Assembly: GCA_018660465.1 (NCBI GenBank)
Contig: JABJKH010000004.1
Location: 1 to 59,533 of the forward strand
DNA length: 59,533 bases
Reading direction: 5' to 3'
From: Rhodospirillaceae bacterium
GTDB taxonomy: Bacteria > Pseudomonadota > Alphaproteobacteria > Rhodospirillales > JABJKH01
Shown in pieces: positions 45,007-53,334 of this stretch (within the stretch, counting starts at the first letter, position 1; every line of letters begins with the position of its first letter). The translations under genes and the position numbers were made by a program. The notes beneath the pieces are model-generated. The model worked only from the letters and a program-made list of their open reading frames with translations. It was not told where the DNA came from and made no database searches.

Positions 45007-46581
45007 CTACTTCTCAACATTCACCACCATCGAATTCTCGGCGATGGCGGCGTTTTTGATTTGGCGGAGGGCGCGGGTGATGCCGTCCAGAGAACGGTAG
45101 GGGAGCGTTTGGAAGTCAACGTCTCTGATCGCCTTAGGGAGGTCTGCTGACACGTTACGGTCAAAGGCATAGCACTTCACCAATTCAGCCCCCAAGGGCG
45201 GTTCGATCACCCAATCGAACTTCATCGATTTATCAGGAATGCTGCGAAGTGATGAGCCGACGATCCGGGCACTTTTATGATGACGGTTGGGAAAAATTTT
45301 CATCACCTTGCCATTGGCTTGGCGATAAAAACAATAAAGATAGCTGTCGCGACTGGTCTCAATATACAACACCATTTTTTGGCCCAAACGAAACACAGGG
45401 TTTTTTCCTCGCGAACTGGAAAGGCTGAGCGCTATAGGACCAACCCCATCGTTTTTACGCGCGACTGTAAAATCTTTCTTGGGCTTGAGAGTTAATTCCT
45501 TGGGCACAGATTTTCGCCGCACGTTGCCTTGCCAGGACTTCCGCGTGCCGTCGCCCCCCGTCATCGAAATTTGCAGATCGATGGTCTTCCCCAAGTCCCA
45601 ATATTCACCGCCAAAAACGTAATCGCCCGTTGGCTTTTCGGTCATGATGGAGTTTGCTGTGCGTTCGGATAAACCCAATCCCCGGCGGCGGATTTCTGAC
45701 TCCTTGAGTATGGCATCGGCGATCTCAATAGAATTTCCTTTGCCACCTGCCGTGCGATTTAGCTCCCCTGTAAACCGTTTTGCGAACCAACGTCCAAACG
45801 TCGTCTGCACGCCGGTGTCCTGGTAATGCATGCCCTGGGGACGGACGGTCTGGATGCTGCCGAGAGCTTTGGCAAAATATGCGGCGCTCGCCTTTATCGC
45901 GTCATCGATTGTCAGCGTCTTATCCACATCAAAATCATAGACCAGTGCATGGAAACGTGTCTGAGCCAGAATCACGCCGGTCCCGACTTCAACTGCTTTG
46001 TAAGCGATCCCCAGGTTTTTGGAATTCACCGGGCGGATTTGAGCGGTGATAATAGCATCGGCTCCCGCATTCCGCATCAGCTTGTTGATCTTTTCTGCCG
46101 AATTCCTGAGAGAATTAAAATCGTCAATATCCTGGGTGAGCTTGGTCAGCTCATCGCGCGCAATAAACCGATTATACGGAATGGTGCCGCGGACGAGTTC
46201 TGCCAAAACAGATTCACTGACCGCCCGCGCGAAATCCTTGGAGATCCGCAATTCGTCCTTCCAGAACGGCCATACCGCAACTTTTCTGTGATCGGATTTT
46301 ATAGGTGGGGGATTTTTCTTATCGGACAATTTTTTGATTGTCCAAAGGGATTTTTCAACGAACTTGTCCCAGCCCTTTTTTTCGACCGGACGAACGTTGA
46401 GACCCTCCAAGAGTTCTCGAGCCAGGGACCGCGACACTTGGCGAATATTTTTTGCCTGTTCTGGCCTGAGGTCTTTGCTGACAACTTCCTTTTCCGCTGC
46501 CCACCCGGACGCGGGTTCCAAAGCCGTCATCACAACAACAGAAACGACCACAACCAAAGCATGCCGAAGTGCCAAATTCAT
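45007..46581 (-). CDS. DUF4384 protein with FlgO/CsgG-like N-terminal domain
   Basis: The protein has 524 residues from the ATG at 46581, which overlaps the stop of the preceding gene (ATGA). A signal peptide comes first (LRHALVVVVSVVVMTALEP). Residues about 75-230 are a FlgO/CsgG-type domain (RKVAVWPFWKDELRISKDFA, YNRFIARDELTKLTQDI, AGADAIITAQIRP, YKAVEVGTGVILAQTRF). Residues about 385-515 are DUF4384 (FRLGQKMVLYIETSRDSYLY, GKVMKIFPNRHH, FDWVIEPPLGAELVKCYAFD). DUF4384 is often found in or near caspase-family and protein-kinase-type regulators. It is coupled to the I9-like gene. Function unknown; periplasmic. Confidence 0.8.
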   Translation of the reverse strand: MNLALRHALVVVVSVVVMTALEPASGWAAEKEVVSKDLRPEQAKNIRQVSRSLARELLEGLNVRPVEKKGWDKFVEKSLWTIKKLSDKKNPPPIKSDHRKVAVWPFWKDELRISKDFARAVSESVLAELVRGTIPYNRFIARDELTKLTQDIDDFNSLRNSAEKINKLMRNAGADAIITAQIRPVNSKNLGIAYKAVEVGTGVILAQTRFHALVYDFDVDKTLTIDDAIKASAAYFAKALGSIQTVRPQGMHYQDTGVQTTFGRWFAKRFTGELNRTAGGKGNSIEIADAILKESEIRRRGLGLSERTANSIMTEKPTGDYVFGGEYWDLGKTIDLQISMTGGDGTRKSWQGNVRRKSVPKELTLKPKKDFTVARKNDGVGPIALSLSSSRGKNPVFRLGQKMVLYIETSRDSYLYCFYRQANGKVMKIFPNRHHKSARIVGSSLRSIPDKSMKFDWVIEPPLGAELVKCYAFDRNVSADLPKAIRDVDFQTLPYRSLDGITRALRQIKNAAIAENSMVVNVEK

Positions 46582-47228
46582 AAGGGTCTTGCCTGTTGAT
46601 CTAAGTGAACGCCGCAAACCAAATGTGATGCCGCCAATGCTTGCAGGGCAGGTTTGCCGACGACCATGCCGACGTGGGGAATATACTTAAACGCTTTAAC
46701 ATGCTTTACGCCCAAGCCTGAAAGAGACTCCAGCAGAGCCTTCCTGGTTTTGGAAATGTCAGCAGGGGGGGCATCTTCCGATAACGCCAGTGCCACAATC
46801 ACCGGGACGGGCATATGGTCTACAGTTGCTTTCAACTCTTTCATTCTCTTGGCCTTCGCAACTTGTTCTTTGGCACGTTTAGGGTCTGGGTTTTGATGCA
46901 CGGTAAGGACATCTTGATCAGTCATCAATAGCTTGACGGTTTTTGTGTCAGCGTGAAGGATCATGAGCCGTGTATGTGCCAATTTTGTGGCAGATTTTGC
47001 CACCTTGTCCGGCAAGCGAGCAAGCACACTATCGAGCTGATCCGCCGCACGTATGCCGACGATCAAGGCAACGGCACCCTCACAAATTGTCTGTTTAACT
47101 AAGACCTGAGCGGCACTGTCATCTGACTTAATATCGATCAATACAGCCGCAGATGCAGAGGTCGCAGCAAACAGAAATGCTGCCGTGACCGTAGCGCACA
47201 AAAAAGTAAGGGGCGCGTTTGTTCTCAT
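46578..47228 (-). CDS. Secreted protein with two inhibitor-I9 (subtilisin propeptide)-like domains
   Basis: The protein has 216 residues from the ATG at 47228, which has AAAGGTG four bases upstream. It carries a signal peptide to about residue 27. Two halves follow the I9 propeptide pattern. Copy 2 (about 140-214) has MPVPVIVALALSED, VKHVKAFKYIPHVGMVVGK, ALQALAASHLVCGVHLDQQ. Copy 1 (about 47-112) has EGAVALIVGIRAAD, then LAHTRLMILHADTKTVKLLM, DQDVLTVHQNPDP. The neighbouring subtilase has its own I9 domain of the same kind. A stand-alone double copy beside its protease suggests an inhibitor or folding chaperone for it. That role is inference. It starts 8 bases after the subtilase stop and overlaps the DUF4384 gene by four bases. 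Confidence 0.7.
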   Translation of the reverse strand: MRTNAPLTFLCATVTAAFLFAATSASAAVLIDIKSDDSAAQVLVKQTICEGAVALIVGIRAADQLDSVLARLPDKVAKSATKLAHTRLMILHADTKTVKLLMTDQDVLTVHQNPDPKRAKEQVAKAKRMKELKATVDHMPVPVIVALALSEDAPPADISKTRKALLESLSGLGVKHVKAFKYIPHVGMVVGKPALQALAASHLVCGVHLDQQARPL

Positions 47229-47236
47229 TTCACCTT

Positions 47237-48814
47237 TCAACGATTATCATAAATTTTAATACCGCCAATACTCTCCACACCTTTTTTCGGCATTGGCTTC
47301 TTTGTCGGTTGTGCCGGTTGCCGAGGCGTTGGGACCACAGCCCTCGCAACAGGTTTTTTCACCTTGCGGGATGAGATTCGTTGAGCTTTCGTCCCATCGT
47401 TGTCTTCTAAGGATGATACCGCATTATCAACCTGAATTCGCGGGGTCACAACGTTGTTCCGAGAATCGGTAATCATTTTCCCGGTATCCTTCAACACGGT
47501 CAGTATTTGTTCAACGCTTGCCGACGGATTTATTGATCGCAGGGCGGCAAAGGCACCCGCGACATGAGGAGCCGCCATGGATGTTCCTGCATTGCGCTCA
47601 AAATACCCTCCTGGGATTGCAGATTGAATCCCGCGAACCGAAGCCGTATGAGAATTTATTCCCGGGGCTAATAGGTCCAGAAAGGAGGCGCTGTTGGAAA
47701 ATTTGGCGATCTCGTCATCGAATGTGCTGGCGCCAACGCTAATGGCCTCGGTTACACATGCAGGCGCAGAAAGGCCGGTTGACTTGGCGCCATTTCCACT
47801 TGCCACCACGACGGCTATACCGACCCGATTCAAAAGGTGTGCCATCGCGCTGAATGCAGGCCTTTTATCATCGCATGGTTCTTCAAAATGTCCGCCTCCC
47901 AAACTTAAATTAACAGCCGCAATTTTATAGAATCGACGTTGCTCATAAACCCATTCGAGGGCTCGTATAGTATCCGATGAAAAAGCCAAGACACATTTAA
48001 GTTTTAGTGTCCTGAAAACACAAAAAGGGCTTTTCATTAAAGAGAACACTTGCACCGCAATTATTTTTGCTTCGGGAGCAACGCCTGAGAACTTGCGGCC
48101 TTTGCCAGCAACAATACCGGCCACGTGCGTGCCATGAGAACATGAAGATATACCGACGCAAGGCTTGCCTGTTTCAGGTCCTACCAACATTTTTTTACCA
48201 TTCGGGCAGGCTGGGCGCACCCGCATTAAGGGGTGATTCATGTAGGTTCCGAAGCATGCTTCGTCGACAATTTTATCCTTGAGAAATTGATGTTGCGAAT
48301 CAACTCCCGTATCCAGAACAGCGACGACTTGGCCGTCACCAGTACCTTCAGATTCCCAAGCCACTGGCCCGCCGACTAAAGGGACAGAATCTGCAAGGCT
48401 CGGGAACAATAGAGTATCTTCGTAGACCCCTGTGAACGCAGGATCCGCCATTATTCTTGAAAACTGATCGGGAGTAGCCGTCAGGGCCATTGCTGCAGTG
48501 TATTTGAACTTAACCACTGAATTTGAATCAACGCTTCCAGCGCCCGCCGTCTGTAGCGCCTGACTTTGTGATTTAGCCACTAAATTCACCAAATTATCTT
48601 GGTTATCTGGCGTCATCGACCGAACCGATGGCGGTGCCTTGGTCGTGACAATAAGTCGAACGACGCCATATTTCTTCGCTTGCGCGGCCATTTTATTTGC
48701 TGCAACGGTGTCTTGACGGAGATCGTTTGCTGATTGAGCCAAAGCACTATTGGGCCCCGCATTTAAAATTACCGTGGTGAAAATAAGAATTGAAAATTTT
48801 GCAACCCAGTTCAT
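47237..48814 (-). CDS. Secreted subtilisin-like serine protease (S8 family)
   Basis: The protein has 525 residues from MNWVAKFSILIF at 48814, which has GGGGGA nine bases upstream. Signal peptide, then an I9 propeptide at about 40-130 (GVVRLIVTTKAP, VVKFKYTAAMALTATPDQFS, GVYEDTLLFPSL). The catalytic triad is complete: Asp in VVAVLDTGVDSQH, His in SHGTHVAGIVAG and Ser in NAGTSMAAPHVAGAFAAL, with the oxyanion Asn in VVVASGNGAKS. The C-terminal 80 residues are Pro/Lys-rich with repeated Lys, and may contact the wall. Several Cys suggest disulfides in the periplasm. It opens the S8/I9/DUF4384 transcription unit. Confidence 0.93.
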   Translation of the reverse strand: MNWVAKFSILIFTTVILNAGPNSALAQSANDLRQDTVAANKMAAQAKKYGVVRLIVTTKAPPSVRSMTPDNQDNLVNLVAKSQSQALQTAGAGSVDSNSVVKFKYTAAMALTATPDQFSRIMADPAFTGVYEDTLLFPSLADSVPLVGGPVAWESEGTGDGQVVAVLDTGVDSQHQFLKDKIVDEACFGTYMNHPLMRVRPACPNGKKMLVGPETGKPCVGISSCSHGTHVAGIVAGKGRKFSGVAPEAKIIAVQVFSLMKSPFCVFRTLKLKCVLAFSSDTIRALEWVYEQRRFYKIAAVNLSLGGGHFEEPCDDKRPAFSAMAHLLNRVGIAVVVASGNGAKSTGLSAPACVTEAISVGASTFDDEIAKFSNSASFLDLLAPGINSHTASVRGIQSAIPGGYFERNAGTSMAAPHVAGAFAALRSINPSASVEQILTVLKDTGKMITDSRNNVVTPRIQVDNAVSSLEDNDGTKAQRISSRKVKKPVARAVVPTPRQPAQPTKKPMPKKGVESIGGIKIYDNR

Positions 48815-48914
48815 TTGTGACATTCCCCCAATTAATCCGTCCAGTGCGTTGAGCACATAGAAATTCGTTGCATTGTTGTTTTACTTATAGTGTATTTTTT
48901 TATTCTCTAATATA

Positions 48915-49667
48915 TTATCTTACAATCCTCATATTAGGTAAACTAGCGAATATCCGACGGGTGACGTCGTCGACCATGGACGGCAGTACATCGGTATCGC
49001 TGGAAAATCGTCCCGCCTTCAGGGCAATAATTGGAATGCCGAGCAATCCTAAGGGCACGCCGCCCCCAGATCGGCTCGCCTGATGGGCGCCGCGCCACAT
49101 GACCTCTCCATCGCTCGCCCGCGTCAGGGTAAGTTTTAGGCCGAAACTGACCTGGGCAAAGACAACGGCGTAAGCTCCCTGGGCCCCCTTCGTCTCTGGC
49201 GTCATGATCGCGTCGCAATTGAACGATCTTGCCAGACGACGAAGATGCTTCTGATTTTTTATATCCAGCGCCATCGCACGCAGCTTTCGGTAGGCCCTAT
49301 GGGCCTCAATCACCCGGTCCACCCGCTGCGACGCGTGACGGCTTATGGCAGCTTCGATCATAAGGGTTGCAGCTTCGGTCATACCTTTCCCCATAATCGG
49401 CGCGACCATCACACAGCGGGGCGGATTTTGGTAGAAGGCGTCGGCCAATTTATAATTAACCGTTCGGCTAAACAGGCCACTGGCTTCTTGACCACCCTCG
49501 TCTGCAATGCCCTCAACGCCTTCGGCGTCTTCATCCAGTTCATCGTCCGCATCTGCAACCTTGGGTGCGGGTGCCGGTTGGCCTGTCACCAACGGTTCCT
49601 CGACATAGTGAACTTCGGTGCAAGCGCCGACAGACAGAAACAAAACAGCCATTAAAACAAAACGCAT
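48915..49667 (-). CDS. DUF799/CsgG-like lipoprotein
   Basis: A 250-residue lipoprotein (MRFVLMAVLFLSVGAC, lipobox Cys16). An acidic linker (DADDELDEDAEGVEG) leads to a conserved domain at about 75-250 (RCVMVAPIMGKGMTEAATLM, NQKHLRRLARSFNCDAIMTP, VSFGLKLTLTRASDGEVMWR). It recalls the DUF799/CsgG group of outer-membrane lipoproteins, where VMWRGAHQA is a typical stretch. It is the last gene of the tight operon beginning at 54831, 35 bases after the caspase-like gene. Role unknown; perhaps an outer-membrane partner of the ExbB/TonB-like proteins. Confidence 0.7.
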   Translation of the reverse strand: MRFVLMAVLFLSVGACTEVHYVEEPLVTGQPAPAPKVADADDELDEDAEGVEGIADEGGQEASGLFSRTVNYKLADAFYQNPPRCVMVAPIMGKGMTEAATLMIEAAISRHASQRVDRVIEAHRAYRKLRAMALDIKNQKHLRRLARSFNCDAIMTPETKGAQGAYAVVFAQVSFGLKLTLTRASDGEVMWRGAHQASRSGGGVPLGLLGIPIIALKAGRFSSDTDVLPSMVDDVTRRIFASLPNMRIVR

Positions 49668-49702
49668 GATCAGGTCCCTTTACTCTAAATCATTTGACCA
49701 AA

Positions 49703-50641
49703 TCATTTGCCCAAGTCATTTGCATTGACCCAACCGTAATAACCGCCACTCACCCGAACGAATGCCATCTGACCGCTGCTGTCAGACCGGAACATACGCA
49801 CAGAACGATCACCGGAAATTCGAAATGCCGGCCCTGCATTGTCTTTTGGCGCGCCGTAAAGTTTGAGCACACTCACCAGAGGGCGGACCGGCTGGGCTGA
49901 GCCCAAGTGCCGACGGGACGGGTGGATATCGGGTCCCGTCCTCTGCCGCTTGGAAACGATAAATGTTTTGCGCCAGGAGGCGATATCCAGGGTTGGTGTG
50001 TAGTCGCTGCCGTTTTCTCGGAAGCCATTTCGAAGGCCGTCTAGAAGTCGGTATGGATGAAGATCATCAAACGTGCCTGGCTGTAGAATTTTTAGAACCA
50101 GCTTATCCGCGCTTTCAATAAATTTAGGTTCATCTGACGGCAACGCGAGCAAGGCCACGGCGGGGCCACGCTTGCCACGGCGAGACCGTTGAGTCCCGCC
50201 ATCATCAGACCTTCCAACGGCAACATGCTTTGCACCGAACGGCAGCCCCACCATATCCAAATAACAAGCAGGGGCGAGAACCAATGTATCGACGCGCGGA
50301 CGCACGTGGCGATCATCTTCGCCAGGGCACGGTGTATTTTCGTTCTGAGCACCAGGGCCGCTGATCCAGACAAAACGCTTGTCTCCGGGCGATCCCGGCT
50401 TGGATAAGAATTCGTGAACTATCGCCGGAACTTCCTCCGGCGTTGCGCTCATCAGAACACGGGCCTTGTTAAACCCATATTCCTTCTCCAATAAATCTTG
50501 AAGGTGGCCTGTACGACCCCAACCACTGCCGCCATCATACAGCGCCACGAGGGCTTCGGACGTCGCATGGGCCGGGCCGTGAAATATGCTGGCAGTAAGG
50601 GCCAAGCCTAGTCCCGCACCGATAAGTTTTTTGAGGGTCAT
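49703..50641 (-). CDS. Secreted caspase-like pseudoenzyme with C-terminal SH3-like domain
   Basis: A 312-residue protein with a signal peptide (to about residue 26). Residues about 30-190 resemble a C14 caspase p20: SEALVALYDGG, LQDLLEKEYGFNKARVL, then PGDKRFVWISGPGAQNENTP. The usual GHG is GPG (Pro96 for the catalytic His), and the DaC stretch reads LAPACYL (Cys126 kept, Asp lost). So it is probably inactive. The last 45 residues (VRMFRSDSSGQMAFVRVSGG, YYGWVNANDL) look like a bacterial SH3 domain. It lies 15 bases after the TonB-like gene. The caspase assignment is by pattern, not proven. Confidence 0.55.
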   Translation of the reverse strand: MTLKKLIGAGLGLALTASIFHGPAHATSEALVALYDGGSGWGRTGHLQDLLEKEYGFNKARVLMSATPEEVPAIVHEFLSKPGSPGDKRFVWISGPGAQNENTPCPGEDDRHVRPRVDTLVLAPACYLDMVGLPFGAKHVAVGRSDDGGTQRSRRGKRGPAVALLALPSDEPKFIESADKLVLKILQPGTFDDLHPYRLLDGLRNGFRENGSDYTPTLDIASWRKTFIVSKRQRTGPDIHPSRRHLGSAQPVRPLVSVLKLYGAPKDNAGPAFRISGDRSVRMFRSDSSGQMAFVRVSGGYYGWVNANDLGK

Positions 50642-50656
50642 GGGATAATTCCTTTT

Positions 50657-51778
50657 CTAAATTGAACAACTGGGGCGTAGCGATCCGGATAAATCAATAC
50701 GCCCTGAAATTTGGGTTCCATCAATTCGAACCCGTTCGACAATGACTTGGTTTCCTCGCAACCGATAATCGGCCTTGATGGTGCCAGACTTCGCATAGCC
50801 GGCACCTACTAACTTCTTCAAGCCGCCTAGCAACACAGCGTCCATAGTGCGGGGGAAAACACGAATGGCGGGGCCTCCTGCCATGGACCGATGACGCGCC
50901 CGAATTTGCCGAACGGCCTGGTGCTGTGCACCTGTGTCTCGACCGGCAGATTGACGAACAAACCCGCTATAGCGGTCTAGATTTATTTTCCAAGGCCGCC
51001 TGGGTGCACCATCAGCAATGAACAACCCACCCTTGGCATCCATCACTGCGACAATCATTCCGTAACAACGGGTGAAGGTCCGAAACAAAGCTTCCCGATC
51101 CCGCGATTGAGCGGGCCAAATGATCTCTATCTTCGGGCCACTGCCGTGTTCTAGCAACTTCAGCATCACCCGACCGGAACGCACCATTGTAGGATCGGTG
51201 CCGTCCACAACGGCTGGGGACTTTGGACGTTTTTCGGGCAGAGGTTTTGGCTTGCTCTTTTTGACAGGCTTAATCTTGATCGGTTTAAGAGGAGCTTTGA
51301 TGGGCTCTCTAATAGTCTTTTCGACCAATGGCGGAGCCTTCTTCTTTACGATGGGCTTCAGCGGTGTGAATTCGGTTTCTTTTGGTTCCAAGTACACAGG
51401 TTTCGGCTGTGGCTTAATGGGTTTAATTTCGGCGATTGGTTTCTCTGGTGCTGCTTGTTCAGGAGCCTTTTTCGCTGGTTTCAGGGCGGCTATTTGAACC
51501 GGCTCTATTTCAGGCTTTTTCTCTTTAATTACTTCTGGCTCTCTAATCACTTCAGGCTCTGGCGGCGGTGGCGGTAAATAGACGGGAGTCACGGAAAGCA
51601 TCTTGGGTTTTTGGGTCGACTCATCAGGTTTCGTCAAAGATTTTACTTTTTCCATGGCCTTAACTTTAGGCACCTTAGGCGACAGGCGGTTTGTTTCCGA
51701 CGGCCATATCCATGCCAGCAAGAAGGCGCCCAAGAGCCCACTTACTAGGATCGACAAACCGGGACCAAACCGCCGCAT
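50657..51778 (-). CDS. TonB/TolA-like single-span Pro/Lys-rich protein
   Basis: The protein has 373 residues from the ATG at 51778, chosen for an AGGAGG site eight bases upstream, inside the end of the previous gene. One N-terminal membrane helix (LSILVSGLLGAFLLAWIW) is followed by about 170 residues rich in Pro, Lys and Glu (LPPPPPEPEVIREPEVIKEK, PLKPIKIKPVKKSKPKPLPE). That is the extended linker of TonB/TolA proteins. The C-terminal 160 residues form a globular domain (RCYGMIVAVMDAKGGLFIAD, AVLLGGLKKLVGAGYAKSG) that I cannot name. It probably spans the periplasm and works with the ExbB-like protein at 52924. Confidence 0.68.
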   Translation of the reverse strand: MRRFGPGLSILVSGLLGAFLLAWIWPSETNRLSPKVPKVKAMEKVKSLTKPDESTQKPKMLSVTPVYLPPPPPEPEVIREPEVIKEKKPEIEPVQIAALKPAKKAPEQAAPEKPIAEIKPIKPQPKPVYLEPKETEFTPLKPIVKKKAPPLVEKTIREPIKAPLKPIKIKPVKKSKPKPLPEKRPKSPAVVDGTDPTMVRSGRVMLKLLEHGSGPKIEIIWPAQSRDREALFRTFTRCYGMIVAVMDAKGGLFIADGAPRRPWKINLDRYSGFVRQSAGRDTGAQHQAVRQIRARHRSMAGGPAIRVFPRTMDAVLLGGLKKLVGAGYAKSGTIKADYRLRGNQVIVERVRIDGTQISGRIDLSGSLRPSCSI

Positions 51779-51782
51779 TGCC

Positions 51783-52391
51783 TCAGCCTCCTGCCTTGTC
51801 CAGATACAACAGTTCCATGTCTTCGACCAAGGCACGAAGTTCCCGACGACGCTGGCTTGGAGACATCATTTTTTCACCCGCCTTAACCGCATATGTTTTC
51901 TTAGGTTTGGGAGCAGCCTTTTCTGCTGGCTTGGCCGTAATCCCAAAGATCTCAGCCCGACGGCGTTTGATTTCAGGCGCCAGTTTTTCTTTTGGCGCAA
52001 TTCTGGACGTAGTCCTGGGTTTGATCCCGGGCTTGGTTGCCATGAGAGTCTCATCAGGCTTCTGTGATTTGCTCTCAGACACCCATCTTGGCTCCGCCAG
52101 GGGCGGCAACGTAGTTTCTGGGGTCTTAAACGTCAGTGGTTTTTTAATCGGAGCCACAAACGGCTCTGGTTCAGATTGCAGTTTTGGATCAATCTGATCA
52201 TGAACCACCGCAATTTCATTTAAATTTTTAACAGGTTCTTTCTTTGTATTCAGCGTCTTTCCCTTAACTTCTTCAATGGCATCGACGACTGTTTCCGGTA
52301 CGCCAATCGCGGTAAGCGTTTCCGGCGAACCGCCGGTTACCAGATAGATCAACGCGGCCGCAACAACAAAATTAAACAGTACAAATCTCAT
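51783..52391 (-). CDS. Single-span Pro/Lys-rich periplasmic protein
   Basis: A 202-residue protein with an N-terminal helix (MRFVLFNFVVAAALIYLVTG), a long low-complexity linker rich in Lys, Pro and Glu, and a C-terminal helical end (MMSPSQRRRELRALVEDMEL). It has no globular domain and no ExbD signature; the membrane helix has no Asp. It overlaps the ExbB-like gene by four bases and is four bases from the TonB-like gene. It could be a second energy-transducing arm or a scaffold. Unrecognised. Confidence 0.6.
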   Translation of the reverse strand: MRFVLFNFVVAAALIYLVTGGSPETLTAIGVPETVVDAIEEVKGKTLNTKKEPVKNLNEIAVVHDQIDPKLQSEPEPFVAPIKKPLTFKTPETTLPPLAEPRWVSESKSQKPDETLMATKPGIKPRTTSRIAPKEKLAPEIKRRRAEIFGITAKPAEKAAPKPKKTYAVKAGEKMMSPSQRRRELRALVEDMELLYLDKAGG

Positions 52392-52924
52392 GAGCTTTCT
52401 CCTTCTATCATTTGGAAAGATGCGGTCTCCCTCTCCTGCGCTCGGCTATAGCTCACCAGCAGTCCCGCGCGCAGCAGCGCCGAAATGGGCAAACCCACAA
52501 CTGTCGTCATGAATGCCATGGAAAAATGTTCGGTAAGGCCGCGGATAACTTCTTGGATGGTGGCCGGCGATAAAGTTTGATCGGCCAGCCCCCCGATACC
52601 TAAACTAATTCCCAATAGTGTGTAGGTCAGCGCCACCGTTGCGACTCCATTCGCCGCCTGAATTCCCGCCTCAAACCAGGTTTGAACACCTGGGTCCGAG
52701 GCACGGTTGGTGCTAATTTTGACCCAGCTCAACGCAGCCACATAGACAAGCCCCACCAGCATGACCAAGAACAAACTGCCAAAAATTCGGGTCGTCCAGT
52801 CAATGACCCCGGCAACATCCATGGACGTACTCATCACCGTTATGGCGAGGCCAATGGCTGCCGTGCCAAGAACGTAGCTCAGCGCCTTTGATCCAACACC
52901 GGTGGCATTCAGGAGCGCGCGCAT
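52388..52924 (-). CDS. MotA/TolQ/ExbB-like proton channel family protein
   Basis: A 178-residue protein with about four membrane helices. The last two follow the TolQ/ExbB pattern: AALSWVKISTN loop, ANGVATVALTYTLLGISLGI, a polar loop QTLSPATIQEVIRGLTEHFS and AFMTTVVGLPISALLRAGLL. The latter matches the ALxTTxxGLxxAIPA signature of the family. It is shorter than ExbB (about 240) because the cytoplasmic loop is reduced. It should use proton flow to drive the adjacent TonB/TolA-like protein(s). No ExbD/TolR homologue is visible nearby. Confidence 0.7.
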   Translation of the reverse strand: MRALLNATGVGSKALSYVLGTAAIGLAITVMSTSMDVAGVIDWTTRIFGSLFLVMLVGLVYVAALSWVKISTNRASDPGVQTWFEAGIQAANGVATVALTYTLLGISLGIGGLADQTLSPATIQEVIRGLTEHFSMAFMTTVVGLPISALLRAGLLVSYSRAQERETASFQMIEGESS

Positions 52925-52925
52925 C

Positions 52926-53318
52926 TCAACGTCTCCGGCGTGCTGAGGCCATGATGTTTTGGGACGTTAGCCCCAACTGTTCCAGCCAGTGATCCGTCAC
53001 GAGAAGGTTTTTCTCTGTTGAAGCATGCGCTAAAAACGTCAGATCATAATTCGCGAACGCTCGTTTCACTGCGGGTGAATTACGTCCGGTAATGGATTTA
53101 TCACGCAGAACGATGCGCTCCAGATCGATCAACCGACGTTTGGAGACACGCACCTTTTCGTGGCGCTCTTGCGGCGTGAGATCAGACTTGAGCATCGTCT
53201 CCAACATGATCGCCCGTTCGCGTTCTAAATTTTCAACGCTTCCCGCAGCTGCTGGAGAGGCAGTTGCACCGAGGCCAATTAGTCCGGCCATAATTAAAAG
53301 TGACAGGTTATTTTTCAT
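52926..53318 (-). CDS. Small secreted protein
   Basis: The protein has 130 residues from the ATG at 53318, which has AGGAG eight bases upstream. Signal peptide MKNNLSLLIMAGLIGLGATA with AxA-like cleavage near AAAG. The mature part is helical and charged (ENLERERAIMLETMLKSDLT, HEKVRVSKRRLIDLERIVLR). It has no Cys and no motif I can name. It lies one base from the ExbB-like gene and 16 from the coiled-coil gene. Probably a periplasmic part of the same complex. Confidence 0.6.
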   Translation of the reverse strand: MKNNLSLLIMAGLIGLGATASPAAAGSVENLERERAIMLETMLKSDLTPQERHEKVRVSKRRLIDLERIVLRDKSITGRNSPAVKRAFANYDLTFLAHASTEKNLLVTDHWLEQLGLTSQNIMASARRRR

Positions 53319-53334
53319 TTTCTTAACTCCTATT

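Noticed and set aside
45826-46599. A 257-codon open frame opposite the DUF4384 gene
   Set aside because: The minus-strand gene has a signal peptide, two recognisable domains and coupling to its neighbour; the plus-strand frame has none of these.
48857-48914. Terminator between the lipoprotein gene and the subtilase gene
   Set aside because: The stretch is AT-rich but I find no stable stem, so the two units may be joined.
51783-51970. ExbD/TolR identity for the 202-residue Pro/Lys-rich protein
   Set aside because: Its membrane helix has no Asp and the periplasmic part has no ExbD fold signature.
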